Positions 50,263 to 58,966 of a stretch of 58,966 nt of DNA are shown here, piece after piece. The notes below the pieces were generated by a model that saw only the letters and a list, made by a program, of their open reading frames with translations, did not search any database and was not told the origin of the DNA. The stretch covers positions 1 to 58,966 of the forward strand of contig JACQUZ010000092.1 of assembly GCA_016210055.1 (NCBI GenBank). Reading direction: 5' to 3'. The DNA is from Deltaproteobacteria bacterium. Its GTDB lineage: Bacteria; Myxococcota_A; Polyangia; Haliangiales; SHYZ01. Within the stretch, counting starts at the first letter, position 1; the number at the start of each line of letters is the position of its first letter. The position numbers and the translations under genes are program-made.

Positions 50263-50864
50263 CGGACGAGAAGCGGCTTGACGACGGACAAGGGCACGCT
50301 TTGGCCGAGAATTTCCTGAAGAGAGGTCATTACGGAGGAAGGAAACCCGCATGGATTGATGCGGTGGAAATAGGCCAAATCGGTGCTGACGTTCAAGGCC
50401 ACTCCATGAAACGTCACCCACCGTCGGCAGGCGATTCCAATGGAGGCAATCTTCTTGTCGCCGACCCAAGCACCGGTCGCACCGTCCCGGCGTCCAGCGC
50501 CGCCAATACCTAGGGCTGCCACGGTACGGATCAGCGCTTCCTCGAGGTTGCGCAGGAACCGGTGCAAGTCACGCTCCCCTTCTCGGAGAGCCACGATCGG
50601 GTATGCGACGACCTGACCGGGTCCATGGTAGGTCACGTCTCCGCCACGCTCGACTTCAATCACGGGCACGTCGCCTGGCCCAAGCACATTCGCCAGCGCC
50701 TTTTGCTTTCGCCCGAGGGTAATGACGTGCGGGTGCTCGACAAGAATCAGGGTGTCCAGCCCATCACCCTGTTGGCGCTGGGCCACCAAGTCGAGTTGGA
50801 CCTGCCACGCCCTCTCATACCCCAGAAGCCCCAAGTCGAGCACCCGCCCTGCCACGAGGGACAC
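50217..50864 (-). CDS. lipB: octanoyltransferase LipB
   Basis: LipB transfers octanoate from acyl carrier protein to lipoyl domains, the first step of lipoate attachment. The protein has LVEHPHVITLGRKQK, VERGGDVTYHGPGQVVAYPI (motif RGGDVTYHGPGQ), GAWVGDKKIASIGIACRRWVTFHGVALNV with the catalytic Lys region, and NPCGF with the catalytic Cys. The open frame extends to 51020, but that part overlaps lpd; the best start is the GTG at 50864 (215 residues), though nearby GTGs at 50855 and 50843 are possible. It is the last gene of the dehydrogenase operon and serves its E2. Confidence 0.93.
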   Translation of the reverse strand: MSLVAGRVLDLGLLGYERAWQVQLDLVAQRQQGDGLDTLILVEHPHVITLGRKQKALANVLGPGDVPVIEVERGGDVTYHGPGQVVAYPIVALREGERDLHRFLRNLEEALIRTVAALGIGGAGRRDGATGAWVGDKKIASIGIACRRWVTFHGVALNVSTDLAYFHRINPCGFPSSVMTSLQEILGQSVPLSVVKPLLVRHMGDVLGREFAKDT

Positions 50865-50904
50865 GGCTCTACCCCCTACCCCTGCAAGTGGACGCGTATC
50901 CCCG

Positions 50905-52317
50905 CTACCGATTGACAATATGGATGGCCTCGCCCAAGGCAGCCTTGGCAGCTTCCATGACGGCCTCGGGAAGGGTCGGGTGCGGATGCACCGTGAGCGA
51001 GATGTCATGGAGGAACGCACCCATTTCGATCGCCAGGGCTGCCTCGCTAATCAAGTCCGAAGCGCCGCCCCCCACGACATGGACACCGATGATCTCGCCG
51101 GTCGCTGAATCGGCCACGACCTTTGCGAAACCATCGGTCTCGTTGACCGACAGCGCCCTCCCGAGGGCCGCAAATGGATACTTGCCGACCTTGACCTCAC
51201 GCCCCTCCTTCTTCGCCTGCTCCTCGGTGAACCCCGCGGTTGCGATTTCAGGATCTGTGAATACCACCGCTGGTATGACCCTGGCGTCCATCTCGGCCTT
51301 GCGGCCCGCAATCACCTCGGCGCACGTTTCTGCCTCCTTGGCAGCCTTGTGAGCCAACATGGGGCCGGTCGCGCAGTCCCCGATAGCGTAAACCCCAGGC
51401 ACGTTCGTCCGCTGCTGCTTGTCGATAATGACGAATCCCTTGGAATCCAAGCGAACACCAATGCGCTCCAACCCAACCTGGTCGGTGTTTGGGCGCCGGC
51501 CCACGGTGACGAGGATCTTGTCAGCGTCGAGACGCACTTCCTGCCCACCGGTCTCGATCGTGACGACCGCACGGTCCCCCTTTTCCTCCCAACCCTTGGC
51601 CTTGGCGTTGAGAAGGACCTCCACGCCCGTCTTCTTGAGCTTGCGCGCCACCACCTGAACGCACTCGGGATCAATCCCAGTGAGGAGGCTCGGCAGTGCT
51701 TCAATCACCGTGACCTTCGAGCCTAGCTTCGCGTAGACAGTGCCCAGCTCAAGTCCGATGTATCCGCCTCCTACCACCACAAAGCGCTTGGGCACGTCGG
51801 TCAGCGCGAGCGCCCCAGTGGAGTCGATGACCCGCTTCTGGTCGAACTTGAAGCCTGGGATCTCGACGGGACGTGAGCCCGTAGCCACGACAACGCTCTT
51901 CGCCTCGACGCGCACGGTGCTGCCGTCCCGCTTTCTCACGTCAAGCGCGCGTGACGTCACAAAAGACGCTTCACCCTCCAGCAGCTCGGCTCCATTTGCT
52001 TTCAGAAGTTGCCGCACGCCACTCGTCAGCTTGCCAACAACCCCATCCTTCCACTTCTGCATGGCGCCCATGTCGATGGTGGGCATGCCTGGCATCGAGA
52101 TCCCGAGCTCGCTCGCGTGCTTGAACTTGTCGAACAACTTGGCCGCATGGATGAGCGCCTTCGATGGGATGCAACCCACGTTCAGGCACACTCCGCCGGG
52201 CTTTTCCCGCTCCACCACGACCGTCTTGATTCCAAGTTGACCCAGGCGAATGCCTGCAGCATACCCGCCGGGCCCACTGCCCACCACGACGGCATCTACC
52301 CTCACCGGCTCAGCCAT
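50905..52317 (-). CDS. lpd: dihydrolipoamide dehydrogenase (E3)
   Basis: Lpd reoxidises dihydrolipoamide on E2 with FAD and NAD+. The 470-residue protein has an N-terminal FAD motif (VVVGSGPGGYAAGIRLGQLG), the redox disulfide GGVCLNVGCIPSK, the NAD motif VVGGGYIGLELG, the second FAD motif YAIGDCA, and a C-terminal HPHPTLPE active-site His. The ATG at 52317 has a GGAGG site 7 bases upstream; an in-frame ATG at 52335 is less likely. It overlaps the end of the second E1alpha gene by 8 bases. Confidence 0.96.
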   Translation of the reverse strand: MAEPVRVDAVVVGSGPGGYAAGIRLGQLGIKTVVVEREKPGGVCLNVGCIPSKALIHAAKLFDKFKHASELGISMPGMPTIDMGAMQKWKDGVVGKLTSGVRQLLKANGAELLEGEASFVTSRALDVRKRDGSTVRVEAKSVVVATGSRPVEIPGFKFDQKRVIDSTGALALTDVPKRFVVVGGGYIGLELGTVYAKLGSKVTVIEALPSLLTGIDPECVQVVARKLKKTGVEVLLNAKAKGWEEKGDRAVVTIETGGQEVRLDADKILVTVGRRPNTDQVGLERIGVRLDSKGFVIIDKQQRTNVPGVYAIGDCATGPMLAHKAAKEAETCAEVIAGRKAEMDARVIPAVVFTDPEIATAGFTEEQAKKEGREVKVGKYPFAALGRALSVNETDGFAKVVADSATGEIIGVHVVGGGASDLISEAALAIEMGAFLHDISLTVHPHPTLPEAVMEAAKAALGEAIHIVNR

Positions 52318-53512
52318 GTTGATGCCTCCGATCATCCAAGTACTGGTTCAACTGCTCGCGAAGATGCCTGGGCACCACCTCGTACACGTCGTCCACCATG
52401 GTGCCGACGTCGGGCAGGGGAGCCTTTTCCTCCGCCGCGGTCGCTTCGCGCACTTCGGCCTCGAGCTCCTCGGCAAGTCGGGCGTCTTCCGCGTCGCCGA
52501 GCCAACCCTTTCCCGAGAGCCATTTTCTAAAGCGCACGAGAGGGTCCTTGTTCGTGCGCCAGTCGAGCGTGACGGTTTCATCGCGGTAGCGGGACGGATC
52601 GTCGGAAGAGGAGTGGGCGCTCACTCGGTACGTCAACGCCTCGATGAACGTCGGGCCGTCGCCGCGACGGGCCTTCTCACACGCGTACCGGGTGGCTTCG
52701 AACACGGCTAGAACGTCGTTCCCGTCGACGCGAAGAGATTCCAAGCCGTAGGCTAACCCCTTGATGGCCACTGTCTGGGATGCGGTCTGGCGGGTCCCGG
52801 GGGTCGAGATCGCCCACTGGTTGTTCTGGCAGAACAGCACCACCGGCGGCTTGAACACCCCTGCGAAGTTCGCCGCGGCGTGGAAGTCCCCCTCAGAAGT
52901 TCCACCGTCACCCATGTACCCGATCGCGACCTTGCCGATGTCTCCCTTGAGCCGCATGGCCATTGCAATACCCACGGCATGGGGGATCTGCGTGGACACG
53001 CACGAGGACATGACCACGTAGTTGACCGTCGGATCGCAAGGATGACAGGGCATCTGGCGGCCCTTGGAGTTGTCACTCGCATTGCCGAGGATCTGGGCAA
53101 TATACTGCCTAAGGGACATGCCGCGGAAAATCCCCACCCCCGCCTCTCGCAGCGCAGGCACGATCCAATCCCCATCCCTAAGCGCCGCCGCCGAGCCAAC
53201 AACGGCCGCCTCCTGCCCCCTGGCTTCTCCGTAAAAGCCGATGCGTCCCTGTCGCTGCAGCGCCATCAGCCGCTCGTCCATGATGCGGACCTGCAGCATC
53301 CCGCGGTACATCTTGAGCGCCAGGTCCTTGTCGAGACCGGATGGAAGGGAGTCCTCATCCGACGTGCCGTCGGGCCGAAGCACCTGCAGCAGGCCCGTAG
53401 CCTTCGCGTGCTCGTCGAGGGACAAGTATGCCGCCATCGCGGAGCGGCGCTTGTCCCCCTTCTTCTTCACGGAACCAGCATCTTGCGCAAGACGCGGCGC
53501 CGCGGCCATCAC
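52310..53512 (-). CDS. 2-oxoacid dehydrogenase E1 alpha subunit, second copy
   Basis: The 400-residue protein is a thiamine-diphosphate E1alpha. It has GRIGFYGEARGQEAAVVGSA, the TPP motif GDGGTSEGDFHAAANFAGVF...CQNNQW, and a phosphorylation-loop type SAHSSSDDPSRYRD. It differs from the first E1alpha (55799-56908) by an N-terminal extension of about 40 residues with Lys/Arg. It lies between E2 and Lpd, with 4-base and 8-base overlaps. Two E1alphas but one E1beta are present in the operon. Confidence 0.92.
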   Translation of the reverse strand: MMAAAPRLAQDAGSVKKKGDKRRSAMAAYLSLDEHAKATGLLQVLRPDGTSDEDSLPSGLDKDLALKMYRGMLQVRIMDERLMALQRQGRIGFYGEARGQEAAVVGSAAALRDGDWIVPALREAGVGIFRGMSLRQYIAQILGNASDNSKGRQMPCHPCDPTVNYVVMSSCVSTQIPHAVGIAMAMRLKGDIGKVAIGYMGDGGTSEGDFHAAANFAGVFKPPVVLFCQNNQWAISTPGTRQTASQTVAIKGLAYGLESLRVDGNDVLAVFEATRYACEKARRGDGPTFIEALTYRVSAHSSSDDPSRYRDETVTLDWRTNKDPLVRFRKWLSGKGWLGDAEDARLAEELEAEVREATAAEEKAPLPDVGTMVDDVYEVVPRHLREQLNQYLDDRRHQHG

Positions 53513-54810
53513 ACCATCTCCATGAACATGAGCGTTGGATCCTCGAGGTAGGCCTTCATCTCCTGGAGGAACATCGCGCCGTCGTATCCGTCTGCAATTC
53601 GATGATCGATGCTGATGGATAGGTTCATGAGGTGGCGAATCACGATCTGGCCGCCGCGGACCGCCGGCTTCTCGGCAATCTTGTGCACGCCCATGATCGC
53701 GGCCTCGGGAAAGTTGATGATGGGCGTGGCAAGAACCCCGCCGAGCTGTCCCAGGGAGCTAATCGTGAACGTGGAGCCAGTGAGATCCTCGCGCGATGCC
53801 TTCCCCTGTCGGATTGCCTCGGCAAGGCGTTCGACCTCGCGCGCCAGGTCGAAGATCGACCTCTTGTCGGCATCGCGCACGACCCCAACCGAAAGCCCCT
53901 GGGGGCCTTGGGTGGCAACGCCGATGTGGTAGTAGCGCTTGAGGACGATTTCCTGCTTCGCCTCGTCAAGGGAGCTATTCAGTGAAGGCCACTTCTTGAG
54001 GCCGGCGATGGCGGCCCTAACGATGAACGGCAGGTACGACAGCTTGAACCCTCGCTCGGCAGCCCTTTCCTTCGCTCGGGCGCGAACCGCCACCAGGTCA
54101 GTCATGTCCACTTCCTCGACGTACGTGAAGTGGGTGGCCGTGAACTTGGACCGCGCCATGTTTTGCGCAATGGCCTTGCGAAGGCCTCGGAAGGGGACGC
54201 GCTCCTCGGCTCCGACAGTCGGAATGGACACCGCCTGCGGCGGGGGAACTTGCGCGTGCGCTGGTGCCCTGGCGTCGCTACCGCCGGTAGACAGAACCGG
54301 AGCGCGAAATCCTCGCACGTCGTCGCTCGTCACCCGGCCCATCTTCCCTGTCGGAGTCACGGAGCTCAGGTCAACCCCCAGCTCTCTCGCAAGACGGCGC
54401 GTGGCTGGAGTAGCGAGCACGCGGCTGCCTTTCACCTGGGCGATCTCGGTGACTGCCGGTGCGATCTTGCCATGGCCGTTTCCCTTTCCATTGCCAGCAG
54501 GGTGAGGCCCCGAGCTCGAAGCGGGCACGCTCGCAGGGACGGGCGGAAGCGCCGTACTCCCAGCGGCAACTCCTGTGTCGTCGATGACGATGAGGACCTG
54601 CCCAACAGCGCAGACCTTCCCCTCGCCAACCATGATCTTGGCGACTCGCCCTGCCCTCGGGGCTGGGATCTCAACGGTCGCCTTGTCCGTCATGACCTCG
54701 ACCATCGGCTGGTCGAGCTTCACGATGTCGCCCTCGGCGACCTTCCACTTGACCACCTCCCCTTCGATTACCCCCTCGCCAACATCCGGCAGCTTGAACT
54801 CAAAGGGCAT
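53509..54810 (-). CDS. 2-oxoacid dehydrogenase E2 (dihydrolipoamide acyltransferase)
   Basis: The 433-residue E2 has one N-terminal lipoyl domain (FKLPDVGEGVIEGEVVKW, lipoyl Lys in VMTDKATVEIPAP), an Ala/Pro/Ser-rich linker, a peripheral-subunit-binding domain (VLATPATRRLARELGVDLSSV...GRVTSDDV) and the catalytic domain with DHRIADGYDGA near the end. The motif and single lipoyl domain fit branched-chain or pyruvate E2s. The ATG at 54810 gives the standard MPFEFKLPD start; the upstream frame to 54990 is not conserved. Confidence 0.94.
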   Translation of the reverse strand: MPFEFKLPDVGEGVIEGEVVKWKVAEGDIVKLDQPMVEVMTDKATVEIPAPRAGRVAKIMVGEGKVCAVGQVLIVIDDTGVAAGSTALPPVPASVPASSSGPHPAGNGKGNGHGKIAPAVTEIAQVKGSRVLATPATRRLARELGVDLSSVTPTGKMGRVTSDDVRGFRAPVLSTGGSDARAPAHAQVPPPQAVSIPTVGAEERVPFRGLRKAIAQNMARSKFTATHFTYVEEVDMTDLVAVRARAKERAAERGFKLSYLPFIVRAAIAGLKKWPSLNSSLDEAKQEIVLKRYYHIGVATQGPQGLSVGVVRDADKRSIFDLAREVERLAEAIRQGKASREDLTGSTFTISSLGQLGGVLATPIINFPEAAIMGVHKIAEKPAVRGGQIVIRHLMNLSISIDHRIADGYDGAMFLQEMKAYLEDPTLMFMEMV

Positions 54811-54812
54811 GG

Positions 54813-55787
54813 CTACCACTCCAGGGTGCGCTGGATCGCAAGGGCGATCCGCTCGGCATTGGGCAGGTACTCGTGCTCCAGCGAGTACGGAAATGGCGTG
54901 TCGAACCCACACAGGCGCTCGACAGGAGCCTCGAGGTGTGCCATGGCGCGCTCGCAAATGGACGCCACGAGCTCGGCGGCAAACCCGCACGTCTTCGGCG
55001 CCTCCTGCACGATCACGGCATGACCGGTCTTCTTCACCGACGCGACGATGGTGTCGAGGTCAAAAGGCATGAGCGTCATGAGGTCGAGCAGTTCCACATC
55101 GATCCCCAGCGCGGCGGCCTTCTCGACAGCCTCGAGCGCGGGATGAACCATCGCACCCCAGGCGATCAGCGTGCACTTGGTTCCCTCGCGCAAGATCTTG
55201 GCCTGGCCCAATGGGATCTCATAATCCCCATCGGGGACGTCGCCGCGGGAGGCGCGGTACACGCGCTTGGGCTCCATGAAGATCACTGGGTCGTTTTGCC
55301 TGATCGACGCGAGGAGAAGGCCCTTGGCATCATAGGGATTGGACGGAACGACGACCTTGAGCCCGGGGGTATGGATGAAATGCGCCTCGGGTGACTGCGA
55401 GTGGTAATGGCCGCCCCGGATGCCCCCCCCATACGGGGTACGGATCACGACCGGAGCCGGATACTGGCCACCCGACCGATAGCGGAACTTGGCCAGCTCG
55501 TTGACGATTTGGTCGACCGCGGGGAAGATGAAGTCAGCAAACTGGATTTCGGGGACCGGCTTCAACCCGTACAGAGCCATTCCGATGGCCGTCCCAATGA
55601 TGCCCGCCTCGGCGAGCGGGGTATCCATGACGCGGTCCGGACCGAACTCCTCGTAAAGCCCGCTCGTCGCTCGGAACACACCGCCAAACTTCCCGACGTC
55701 CTCACCGAGAATGACCACGCGCTTGTCCCGCCGCATCTCCAACTTGAGCGCGTCATTGACTGCTTGAATGATGTTCATCGTGGGCAT
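54813..55787 (-). CDS. 2-oxoacid dehydrogenase E1 beta subunit
   Basis: The 324-residue protein has ALKLEMRRDKRVVILGEDVGKFGGVF, DTPLAEAGIIGTAIGMAL, a FADFIFPAVDQIVNELAKFRYRS segment, YGGGIRGGHYHSQS and GFDTPFPYSLE at the end, as in pyruvate or branched-chain E1beta. It pairs with an E1alpha. The ATG at 55787 follows an AGGAG site. Start 11 bases after E1alpha, end 2 bases before E2. Confidence 0.95.
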   Translation of the reverse strand: MPTMNIIQAVNDALKLEMRRDKRVVILGEDVGKFGGVFRATSGLYEEFGPDRVMDTPLAEAGIIGTAIGMALYGLKPVPEIQFADFIFPAVDQIVNELAKFRYRSGGQYPAPVVIRTPYGGGIRGGHYHSQSPEAHFIHTPGLKVVVPSNPYDAKGLLLASIRQNDPVIFMEPKRVYRASRGDVPDGDYEIPLGQAKILREGTKCTLIAWGAMVHPALEAVEKAAALGIDVELLDLMTLMPFDLDTIVASVKKTGHAVIVQEAPKTCGFAAELVASICERAMAHLEAPVERLCGFDTPFPYSLEHEYLPNAERIALAIQRTLEW

Positions 55788-55798
55788 GGATCGAACTC

Positions 55799-56908
55799 CT
55801 AGTGCACGTGCGGGTTCTTGGTGCGAGGCTGCTGAAAGAGCCACTCGCGCTGCTCGACCAGGTGTTTCGGGATCTGCTCGTACACGTCTTCAAAAAGCGA
55901 CTCGACCGGCGGAGCCCCGAGCGCTTGTGCGTAGTCGTGCGCGTCGGCGATTTCGGCGTCGATCTCTTCACGCAGCTCGGTTTCCCAAGCCTCTGTCCAG
56001 AGGCCCGACTTCGCAAGATAACGACGAAAGCGCTCAATCGGATCCTTGGCCTCCCACTGCTTGGGCTCGTTGGGATCCCGGTACACGGACGGATCGTCCG
56101 ACGACGAATGAGCCCCACGGCGGTAGGTGAGCGCCTCGATCATCGTAGGTCCGTCCCCGGCTCGGCCCCGGGCCGCAGCCTCGCCGGCAGCTTGGATGAT
56201 CGCGAGGATGTCATTGCCGTCCACGCGAATGCCAGGGAACCCGTATGCGGCCGCCTTGATGGCAAATGTCTTGGCGGCCGTCTGCTTGTCGCGAGATGTC
56301 GAGATCGCCCAGCCGTTGTTGCGGCAGAAAAAGATGACGGGTGCCTTGAAAACGCCGGCGAAATTCATCCCCACGTGGAAGTCGCCGGTAGAAGTCGCAC
56401 CTTCGCCGAAGTAGCAAATGGCCACGTCGTCCTTACCAGAGCACTTCGCTGCCATGGCCATTCCGACCGCCTGTGGGATCTGGGTTCCGACGGGTGAGCT
56501 CACGGACACGAAGTTGACCCGCCTGACGGAATGGTGAACCGGCATCTGGCGGCCTTTCACGGGGTCCTCGGCATTGCCGTAGAGCTGGCAGATGTATTCC
56601 CGGAGCGTGTACCCGCGGAAAAAGGCGGCGCCCGGCTCGCGGTAGCTCGGGAAAATCCAATCTGTGGGGCGCAGGGCGTACACCGCGAGATGCGTGGCCT
56701 CCTCGCCCATCGCAGTCATGTAAAAACCGAGGCGACCTTGCCTCTGCAGGCGGAGCATTCGCTCGTCGAGAACTCGGATGAGAAGCAGCTGGCGGTACAG
56801 GCGCCTGAGGTCAGCCTCAGGGATGTCCGGAACCTGCACCCCGGGAAAGACGTTTCCTTCCTCATCGAGGATGCGGCGCACGTCGTCGTTCTTCGGGACT
56901 GCCACCAT
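55799..56908 (-). CDS. 2-oxoacid dehydrogenase E1 alpha subunit, first copy
   Basis: The 369-residue protein has GRLGFYMTAMGEEATHLAVYAL, the TPP motif GEGATSTGDFHVGMNFAGVF...CRNNGW and GAHSSSDDPSVYRD. The resemblance to branched-chain alpha-ketoacid dehydrogenase E1alpha is moderate, so the operon may be a branched-chain (bkd) complex, which would supply branched starters for fatty acids; pyruvate or another 2-oxoacid is possible. The ATG at 56908 has a GGGAGG site. The open frame upstream to 57022 is not conserved. It is the first gene of the operon. Confidence 0.92.
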   Translation of the reverse strand: MVAVPKNDDVRRILDEEGNVFPGVQVPDIPEADLRRLYRQLLLIRVLDERMLRLQRQGRLGFYMTAMGEEATHLAVYALRPTDWIFPSYREPGAAFFRGYTLREYICQLYGNAEDPVKGRQMPVHHSVRRVNFVSVSSPVGTQIPQAVGMAMAAKCSGKDDVAICYFGEGATSTGDFHVGMNFAGVFKAPVIFFCRNNGWAISTSRDKQTAAKTFAIKAAAYGFPGIRVDGNDILAIIQAAGEAAARGRAGDGPTMIEALTYRRGAHSSSDDPSVYRDPNEPKQWEAKDPIERFRRYLAKSGLWTEAWETELREEIDAEIADAHDYAQALGAPPVESLFEDVYEQIPKHLVEQREWLFQQPRTKNPHVH

Positions 56909-57097
56909 GGAGAACCTCCCAGTGTGGGCGAGGAGATAGCCATTGTGCGCCGAGCTGTCAACAAGAGAAAGCTTGTGAAAAAACGCGGGGATCTGATGCG
57001 GCGCGTCAGCTTGGGGAAGCATTCACGGGAGGGCCACGAAAGTCAATGAAGACCAAGTGCTTGACCGCGCCGATTGGTCTCCGCAGAATTCCTGCGA

Positions 57098-57697
57098 ATG
57101 GTAGACCGAGCACACGTGCGCCGCCTGGCGGCAGAGTGGAAAGCGAGCGTCATGCACACCACGGACGTTCGGGACGAGGAGGAGCCGACGCTCGAGCTCC
57201 TCACGTATCAACTTTGGGACGGTGAAATAGAAGTGGATGCACTGGGTCCGGTGGCTGAACGATCTGTCGACCTCGGAGATGGGCTCACCGCACGGATGGT
57301 CGCCCTGTGTTGCGGCCACGTCGTGGAATACCGCTTGGGGAATTCCAGCCTCTCAGAAGTCGTCGCAGCCGTGGGACGCGATCCGGCCGTCGCGCCGGCG
57401 GTAGACTTCCCGATCACAGAAAGCCGCGCAGCCCGCACGTTCGAAGTGTCGGGATTTCGGATTCGTTCTGCCGCACGCGTCGTAGACTTGACTTTGGGCA
57501 GGACACGGTGGATGTCGAGCATGGCCGCTGACCCTTCCATGCGCGGGCGCATTTTGGCTGTGTCGAGCTCATCCGGACCCGGGGACCTGCGGCTGGTGAT
57601 GGTTGCGCCCAGCGGAGAAGCACGAGTGACCGCAGCCCGCGCGTTTCGCCGCGAAGGAAAAGTGCTCATCACCGAAACGCAGGTTTCCAAGTGTTAA
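57098..57697 (+). CDS. hypothetical protein
   Basis: The 199-residue protein has no signal peptide and no membrane helix. It is mixed alpha/beta (for example LTYQLWDGEIEVDALGPVAE and RTFEVSGFRIRSAARVVDLTLG). Start is the ATG at 57098; a TTG at 57074 would add 8 residues. Its end overlaps the start of the DUF4178 gene by 7 bases, so the two are probably an operon. No family is recognised. Confidence 0.65.
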   Translation: MVDRAHVRRLAAEWKASVMHTTDVRDEEEPTLELLTYQLWDGEIEVDALGPVAERSVDLGDGLTARMVALCCGHVVEYRLGNSSLSEVVAAVGRDPAVAPAVDFPITESRAARTFEVSGFRIRSAARVVDLTLGRTRWMSSMAADPSMRGRILAVSSSSGPGDLRLVMVAPSGEARVTAARAFRREGKVLITETQVSKC

Positions 57698-58305
57698 CCT
57701 GGCTTGTCCTCGCCGTGCTGGTGACGCTCTCCGGCGTACTCATGGCCTACCGGGTGGGCAAGCGACACGGTCAGGCCACGCACGCCTTGCCGGGATCGCA
57801 ACAGGCGACCGCACCGCGCCTCGATCGCACCATTAGCGACGTGCTCGTCGACGACATCGTTCAACACCGAGGGAACGACTGGCTCGTCGAAGGGGTCATC
57901 AAGTACGAAGAGGACGGTCATTCTTGGCGATCCGCTCGCGTGGTCGACGGCAAGGAGGAGCGCTGGTTCCTCGTTGGACTCGATCGTGGGCAAGGGCTCA
58001 ACGTGCGGCTTCTCAGCGCCACGTCCGAAGTCGGCGTGACAGGGTATCCACCGGAAACAATCCACCATGGCGGTCTGAGCTATAGGATGGCACGGCGCGG
58101 CATGGCGACGGCACAGCTTGCCGGAAATCTCGGAAGCTTCCCCGTTCAAGGCCTTTCCGCGGGCAGCGCTACAAGGTGCCGCTGGTGGCGCTATCAGGCC
58201 ACTGAGGGGCAATGCCTCCTCGTCGAGCAATGGGGAGACACCTATCGCACCCTCGTCGGTATCCCCGTCGAGCACCAAGATCTCGAGATGTTGACTGGGT
58301 CTTGA
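57691..58305 (+). CDS. DUF4178-like protein with N-terminal membrane anchor
   Basis: The 204-residue protein starts with one membrane segment (TWLVLAVLVTLSGVLMAYRVG) and then a domain with NDWLVEGVIKYEEDGHSWRSARVVDGKEERWFLVGLDRG and RCRWWRYQATEGQCLLVEQWGD, the layout of DUF4178 (W-rich beta sandwich of unknown role). The GTG at 57691 overlaps the previous gene. DUF4178 genes are often next to spermidine-synthase-like genes, as the next gene here. Confidence 0.75.
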   Translation: MLTWLVLAVLVTLSGVLMAYRVGKRHGQATHALPGSQQATAPRLDRTISDVLVDDIVQHRGNDWLVEGVIKYEEDGHSWRSARVVDGKEERWFLVGLDRGQGLNVRLLSATSEVGVTGYPPETIHHGGLSYRMARRGMATAQLAGNLGSFPVQGLSAGSATRCRWWRYQATEGQCLLVEQWGDTYRTLVGIPVEHQDLEMLTGS

Positions 58306-58312
58306 GGAGGGG

Positions 58313-58966
58313 CTATCTCAGGCAGGCCACCGCAGCTCCCACCGATCCCAAGAAAATGGTGTGCATCGGTCCGCCACTCGCCCCGCGGGCGGGTACTTGG
58401 TGGGATTCCACGGCAAAGCCAGCCCGCCGCAGGCGCTGCTCAAACCGAGCGTCCCCAGACGCCGACCAAATCGCCAGTTTCCCTCCAGCGCGCAGCGCTC
58501 GCTTTGCCACGGCGAGTCCCGGCTCACTGTAGAGGACTTGATTCGCCTTGCGCGTGAGGGCCACGGGCCCGTTGTCCACGTCGAGCAAGATGGCATCAAA
58601 GCGCACGGCGGCTTTCCGCAAGACCGCTCCCACGTCGTCGACGACAACGGTCACACGCGGATCGTCAAGAGGGTGGCCTGCCAAGTCCCCAAGTGGACCC
58701 CGGTTCCAATCGACGACCGCGGGGATCAATTCCGCAACCGTGACCGAAGCGTGCCCGCTCACAGAGTCCAGCGCAGCCCGGAGCGTGTACCCCATGCCTA
58801 GACCACCGACCAGGACACGGGCATCGGTCCGATCCGCGAGACGAGCACAAGCAAGCCGAGCCAGGTGCTCCTCGGAACCGTGGGCCCGGCTCGACATGAG
58901 CTCGAACCCGTCCACCCGGATCACGTACTCGCCACCTCGACCATAAAGCACCAGATCACCGCCGCC
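58313..58966 (-). CDS. spermidine-synthase-like methyltransferase (partial, cut by window end)
   Basis: The frame is open to the right edge. The visible part, with FELMSSRAHGSEEHLA, VLVGGLGMGYTLRAAL (nucleotide/SAM-type glycine loop), VTVAELIPAVVDWNRG, DDVGAVL and FDAILLDVDNGP, fits the spermidine synthase/class I methyltransferase fold used in polyamine synthesis. The C-terminus (WSASGDARFEQRLRRAGF) is normal. Only about 10-20 N-terminal residues are likely missing. It converges with the DUF4178 gene with a 7-base gap. Confidence 0.8.
   Translation of the reverse strand, partial: GGGDLVLYGRGGEYVIRVDGFELMSSRAHGSEEHLARLACARLADRTDARVLVGGLGMGYTLRAALDSVSGHASVTVAELIPAVVDWNRGPLGDLAGHPLDDPRVTVVVDDVGAVLRKAAVRFDAILLDVDNGPVALTRKANQVLYSEPGLAVAKRALRAGGKLAIWSASGDARFEQRLRRAGFAVESHQVPARGASGGPMHTIFLGSVGAAVACLR

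Noticed and set aside
52310..56908. Acetoin dehydrogenase operon
   Set aside because: No acetoin-specific partner such as AcoR/AcoX is seen; branched-chain or pyruvate-type complex is simpler, though the substrate is not settled.

Overview
The window is G+C-rich bacterial chromosome, read here as a delta-proteobacterial/Myxococcota-type genome (Polyangia-like). The inference rests on gene content: a one-chain Ser/Thr kinase-STAND-WD40 protein, tandem PilZ domains, Cys-rich repeat lipoproteins, several lipoproteins of unknown function, a bacterial histone-fold protein and a very high-heme cytochrome. No 16S rRNA is present, so the assignment is not proven. I see no tRNA, rRNA, CRISPR array, IS element or replication origin.

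Backbone (1-26.5 kb): a division and cell wall (dcw) cluster on the + strand, ftsW(end)-murG-PilZ-murC-murB-ddl-ftsQ-ftsA-ftsZ. It is interrupted twice. Insert 1 (about 1.0-7.2 kb, opposite strand) holds a DUF423 protein, a CitE-like lyase and a four-gene electron-transfer module: NrfD-like membrane subunit, Tat-exported four-cluster ferredoxin, tetraheme cytochrome, and a lipoprotein with 26 CxxCH sites plus one CxxxCH. Insert 2 (about 12.9-22.6 kb) holds a 1760-residue kinase/STAND/WD40 protein, a Cys-rich five-repeat lipoprotein, a cupin, a 65-residue peptide that looks like a RiPP precursor behind a near-consensus promoter, a small secreted protein and a secreted metzincin protease.

Middle (26.5-42.7 kb): a membrane protein, a 74-residue histone-fold protein with its own promoter, a palindrome in its 5' UTR and a terminator, then aroE, a degenerate GGDEF protein coupled to xseA, cysS, several lipoproteins or secreted proteins, murI, an HD-only relative of the CCA-adding enzyme, a decayed type III secretion/flagellar export gene (sctV/flhA) and a ClpX paralogue without a zinc-binding domain.

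Right part (42.7-59 kb): a small double zinc-knuckle protein, murA-hisG, a nucleotide-translocase-like membrane protein fused to HEAT repeats and overlapping a cyclic-nucleotide-binding-domain gene, an FAD oxidoreductase, and a minus-strand 2-oxoacid dehydrogenase operon (E1alpha-E1beta-E2-second E1alpha-Lpd-LipB) containing two E1alpha paralogues. The window ends with two unknown/DUF4178 genes and a spermidine-synthase-like methyltransferase cut by the edge.

Most original items: the 26/27-heme lipoprotein module, the RiPP-like precursor with its neighbouring metzincin, the histone gene with a perfect 16-bp palindrome in its leader, and the multi-lesion sctV/flhA pseudogene.
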